Assembly: GCA_003864495.1 (NCBI GenBank)
Contig: ML133482.1
Coordinates: 115,954 to 179,953, forward strand
Length of the DNA: 64,000 nt
Reading direction: 5' to 3'
Origin: Nemopilema nomurai
Lineage: Eukaryota; Cnidaria; Scyphozoa; Rhizostomeae; Rhizostomatidae
The first letter of the stretch is position 1. Each line of letters begins with the position of its first letter. A program made the position numbers and the translations under genes. Positions 60,601 to 64,000 of the stretch are shown here, in pieces. The notes under the pieces were generated by a model that saw only the letters and a program-made list of their open reading frames with translations, did not search any database and was not told the DNA's origin.

Positions 60601-63600
60601 GGTCCCATCAGTTCCCGTCTATTTGAATACGGTCCCATCAGTTCCCGTCTATTTGAATACGGTTCCATCAGTTCAAGTCTATTTGAATACGGTTCCATCA
60701 GTTCCCGTCTATTTGAATACGGTTCCATCAGTTCAAGTCTATTTGAATACGGTTCCATCAGTTCAAGTCTATTTGAATACGGTTCCATCAGTTCAAGTCT
60801 ATTTGAATACGGTCCATCAGTTCCCGTCTATTTGAATACGGTCCATCAGTTCGTCTATTTGAATACGGTCCCATCAGTTCGTCTATTTGAATACGGTTCC
60901 ATCAGTTCGTCTATTTGAATACGGTTCCATCAGTTCAAGTCTATTTGTACGGTTCCATCAGTTCAAGTCTATTTGAATACGGTTCCATCAGTTCCCGTAC
61001 GGTCCATCAGTTCCCGTCTATTTGAATACGGTCCCATCAGTTCCCGTCTATTTGAGTACGGTCCTATCAGTTCCCGTCTATTTGAATACGGTTCCATCAG
61101 TTCAAGTCTATTTGAATACGGTTCCATCAGTTCCCGTCTATTTGAATACGGTTCCATCAGTTCAAGTCTATTTGAGTACGGTCCATCAGTTCAAGTCTAT
61201 TTGAATACGGTTCCATCAGTTCCCGTCTATTTGAATACGGTCCTATCAGTTCCCGTCTATTTTAATACGGTCCATCAGTTCAAGTCTATTTGATACGGTT
61301 CCATCAGTTCGTCTATTTGAATACGGTTCCATCAGTTCGTCTATTTGAATACGGTTCCATCAGTTCAAGTCTATTTGATACGGTTCCATCAGTTCGTCTA
61401 TTTGAATACGGTTCCATCAGTTCAAGTCTATTTGAATACGGTTCCATCAGTTCAAGTCTATTTGAGTACGGTCCTATCAGTTCCCGTCTATTTGAATACG
61501 GTTCCATCAGTTCAAGTCTATTTGAATACGGTTCCATCAGTTCAAGTCTATTTGAATACGGTTCCATCAGTTCAAGTCTATTTGAATACGGTCCTATCAG
61601 TTCCCGTCTATTTGAATACGGTTCCATCAGTTCCCGTCTATTTGAGTACGGTCCTATCAGTTCCCGTCTATTTGAATACGGTTCCATCAGTTCAAGTCTA
61701 TTTGAATACGGTTCCATCAGTTCAAGTCTATTTGAATACGGTTCCATCAGTTCAAGTCTATTTGAGTACGGTTCCATCAGTTCAAGTCTATTTGAATACG
61801 GTTCCATCAGTTCCCGTCTATTTGAATACGGTTCCATCAGTTCAAGTCTATTTGAATACGGTTCCATCAGTTCCCGTCTATTTGAGTACGGTTCCATCAG
61901 TTCCCGTCTATTTGAATACGGTTCCATCAGTTCAAGTCTATTTGAATACGGTCCCATCAGTTCCCGTCTATTTGAATACGGTTCCATCAGTTCAAGTCTA
62001 TTTGAGTACGGTTCCATCAGTTCAAGTCTATTTGAATACGGTTCCATCAGTTCGTCTATTTGAATACGGTTCCATCAGTTCCCGTCTATTTGAATACGGT
62101 CCATCAGTTCCCGTCTATTTGTACGGTCCATCAGTTCCCGTCTATTTGAATACGGTTCCATCAGTTCAAGTCTATTTGAATACGGTTCCATCAGTTCAAG
62201 TCTATTTGATACGGTTCCATCAGTTCCCGTCTATTTGAATACGGTCCATCAGTTCGTCTATTTGAATACGGTCCATCAGTTCGTCTATTTGAGTACGGTC
62301 CATCAGTTCCCGTCTATTTGAATACGGTTCCATCAGTTCAAGTCTATTTGAATACGGTTCCATCAGTTCAAGTCTATTTGAATACGGTTCCATCAGTTCG
62401 TCTATTTGAATACGGTCCATCAGTTCGTCTATTTGAATACGGTCCATCAGTTCCCGTCTATTTGAGTACGGTTCCATCAGTTCCCGTCTATTTGAATACG
62501 GTTCCATCAGTTCAAGTCTATTTGAATACGGTTCCATCAGTTCAAGTCTATTTGAGTACGGTCCATCAGTTCCCGTCTATTTGATACGGTCCATCAGTTC
62601 CCGTCTATTTGAATACGGTTCCATCAGTTCAAGTCTATTTGAATACGGTTCCATCAGTTCAAGTCTATTTGAATACGGTTCCATCAGTTCCCGTCTATTT
62701 GAGTACGGTCCATCAGTTCCCGTCTATTTGAATACGGTTCCATCAGTTCAAGTCTATTTGAATACGGTTCCATCAGTTCAAGTCTATTTGAGTACGGTTC
62801 CATCAGTTCGTCTATTTGATACGGTCCATCAGTTCCCGTCTATTTGAATACGGTTCCATCAGTTCAAGTCTATTTGAGTACGGTTCCATCAGTTCAAGTC
62901 TATTTGAATACGGTTCCATCAGTTCAAGTCTATTTGAATACGGTTCCATCAGTTCAAGTCTATTTGAATACGGTTCCATCAGTTCAAGTCTATTTGAATA
63001 CGGTTCCATCAGTTCAAGTCTATTTGAATACGGTTCCATCAGTTCCCGTCTATTTGAATACGGTCCATCAGTTCAAGTCTATTTGAATACGGTTCCATCA
63101 GTTCAAGTCTATTTGAGTACGGTTCCATCAGTTCAAGTCTATTTGAATACGGTTCCATCAGTTCAAGTCTATTTGATACGGTCCATCAGTTCCCGTCTAT
63201 TTGAATACGGTTCCATCAGTTCAAGTCTATTTGAATACGGTTCCATCAGTTCAAGTCTATTTGAATACGGTTCCATCAGTTCAAGTCTATTTGAATACGG
63301 TTCCATCAGTTCCCGTCTATTTGAATACGGTTCCATCAGTTCAAGTCTATTTGATACGGTCCATCAGTTCAAGTCTATTTGAGTACGGTTCCATCAGTTC
63401 AAGTCTATTTGAATACGGTTCCATCAGTTCGTCTATTTGAATACGGTTCCATCAGTTCAAGTCTATTTGAATACGGTTCCATCAGTTCAAGTCTATTTGA
63501 ATACGGTTCCATCAGTTCAAGTCTATTTGATACGGTCCATCAGTTCCCGTCTATTTGAATACGGTCCATCAGTTCGTCTATTTGAATACGGTTCCATCAG

Positions 63601-64000
63601 TTCAAGTCTATTTGAATACGGTTCCATCAGTTCAAGTCTATTTGAATACGGTTCCATCAGTTCCCGTCTATTTGATACGGTCCATCAGTTCGTCTATTTG
63701 ATACGGTTCCATCAGTTCAAGTCTATTTGAATACGGTTCCATCAGTTCAAGTCTATTTGAATACGGTTCCATCAGTTCAAGTCTATTTGAATACGGTTCC
63801 ATCAGTTCGTCTATTTGAATACGGTTCCATCAGTTCAAGTCTATTTGATACGGTCCATCAGTTCAAGTCTATTTGAATACGGTTCCATCAGTTCGTCTAT
63901 TTGAATACGGTTCCATCAGTTCCCGTCTATTTGAATACGGTTCCATCAGTTCAAGTCTATTTGAATACGGTTCCATCAGTTCAAGTCTATTTGAATACGG
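54668..64000. repeat. Giant 30-bp minisatellite, over 9.3 kb, continuing past the window
   Basis: The basic unit is GTCTATTTGAATACGGTTCC followed by ATCAGTTCAA, about 315-320 units with no interruption by other sequence. Variant positions are few and combine into classes (GGTTCC...TTCAAG, GGTTCC...TTCCCG, GGTCCC...TTCCCG, GGTCCT...TTCCCG). Units are exactly 30 bp in the first few hundred bases; later many are 26-29 bp through losses at GAATAC, TTCCC and AAG runs. Long open frames on both strands follow from a 30-bp period and are not genes. Confidence 0.97.

Noticed and set aside
54601..63730. Many long open frames of 70-300 codons on both strands (repeats such as MEPYSNRREL and TVPSVQVYLN)
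   Set aside because: A 30-bp unit without stops keeps several frames open automatically; frames break wherever unit length changes, and no start context, flanking exon or domain supports a protein.
54668..64000. CRISPR-like array
   Set aside because: Units are contiguous with no unique spacers, and the window is eukaryotic.

Overview
The window is eukaryotic, almost certainly metazoan. Genes at the left end have spliceosomal GT-AG introns, the DNA is AT-rich, and mobile elements and satellites take up much of the sequence. A PREB/SEC12 orthologue and SV2/SVOP-type transporters point to an animal. The general look (many small TIR elements, tRNA-derived repeats, intronless tandem genes) suggests an early-branching invertebrate such as a cnidarian, but I cannot fix the taxon from the sequence.

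Layout. (1) 1-10,904 is ordinary genic DNA: the 5' part of PREB (minus strand, five exons, running off the left edge) and a divergent seven-exon gene for a long coiled-coil protein (plus strand), with a TATA box between them. The large exon of the coiled-coil gene carries apparent frameshifts. (2) 10,905-16,800 is gene-poor and holds a CT microsatellite, a 20-bp minisatellite split by a small palindromic insert, an 8-bp minisatellite grown inside a tRNA-derived repeat, a TA-flanked MITE and a decayed Ty1/copia reverse transcriptase. (3) 16,849-54,366 is a cluster of single-exon major-facilitator genes of the SVOP/SV2-like branch. Six are intact (four of 446 aa on the minus strand, one of 446 aa on the plus strand, one diverged 453-aa copy on the minus strand), one is truncated at its 5' end, and three fragments lie in a pseudogene patch at 25.4-27.0 kb. 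Flanking DNA was duplicated along with the genes, so the copies act as natural filled-site and empty-site controls for several transposon insertions. (4) 54,668 to the right edge is one tandem array of a roughly 30-bp unit, more than 9.3 kb long and open at the window edge.

How it fits together. The transporter cluster looks like a locally amplified, intronless membrane-carrier family shaped by unequal exchange, inversion, gene conversion and transposon insertion. The most informative observations are a likely conversion tract between two oppositely oriented paralogues, a PIF/Harbinger-type MITE whose TTA target duplication is supported by a paralogous empty site, a 2.4-kb TIR-bounded insertion splitting one gene's upstream flank, and the structured monomer classes in the terminal array. 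Substrates of the carriers cannot be read from sequence.
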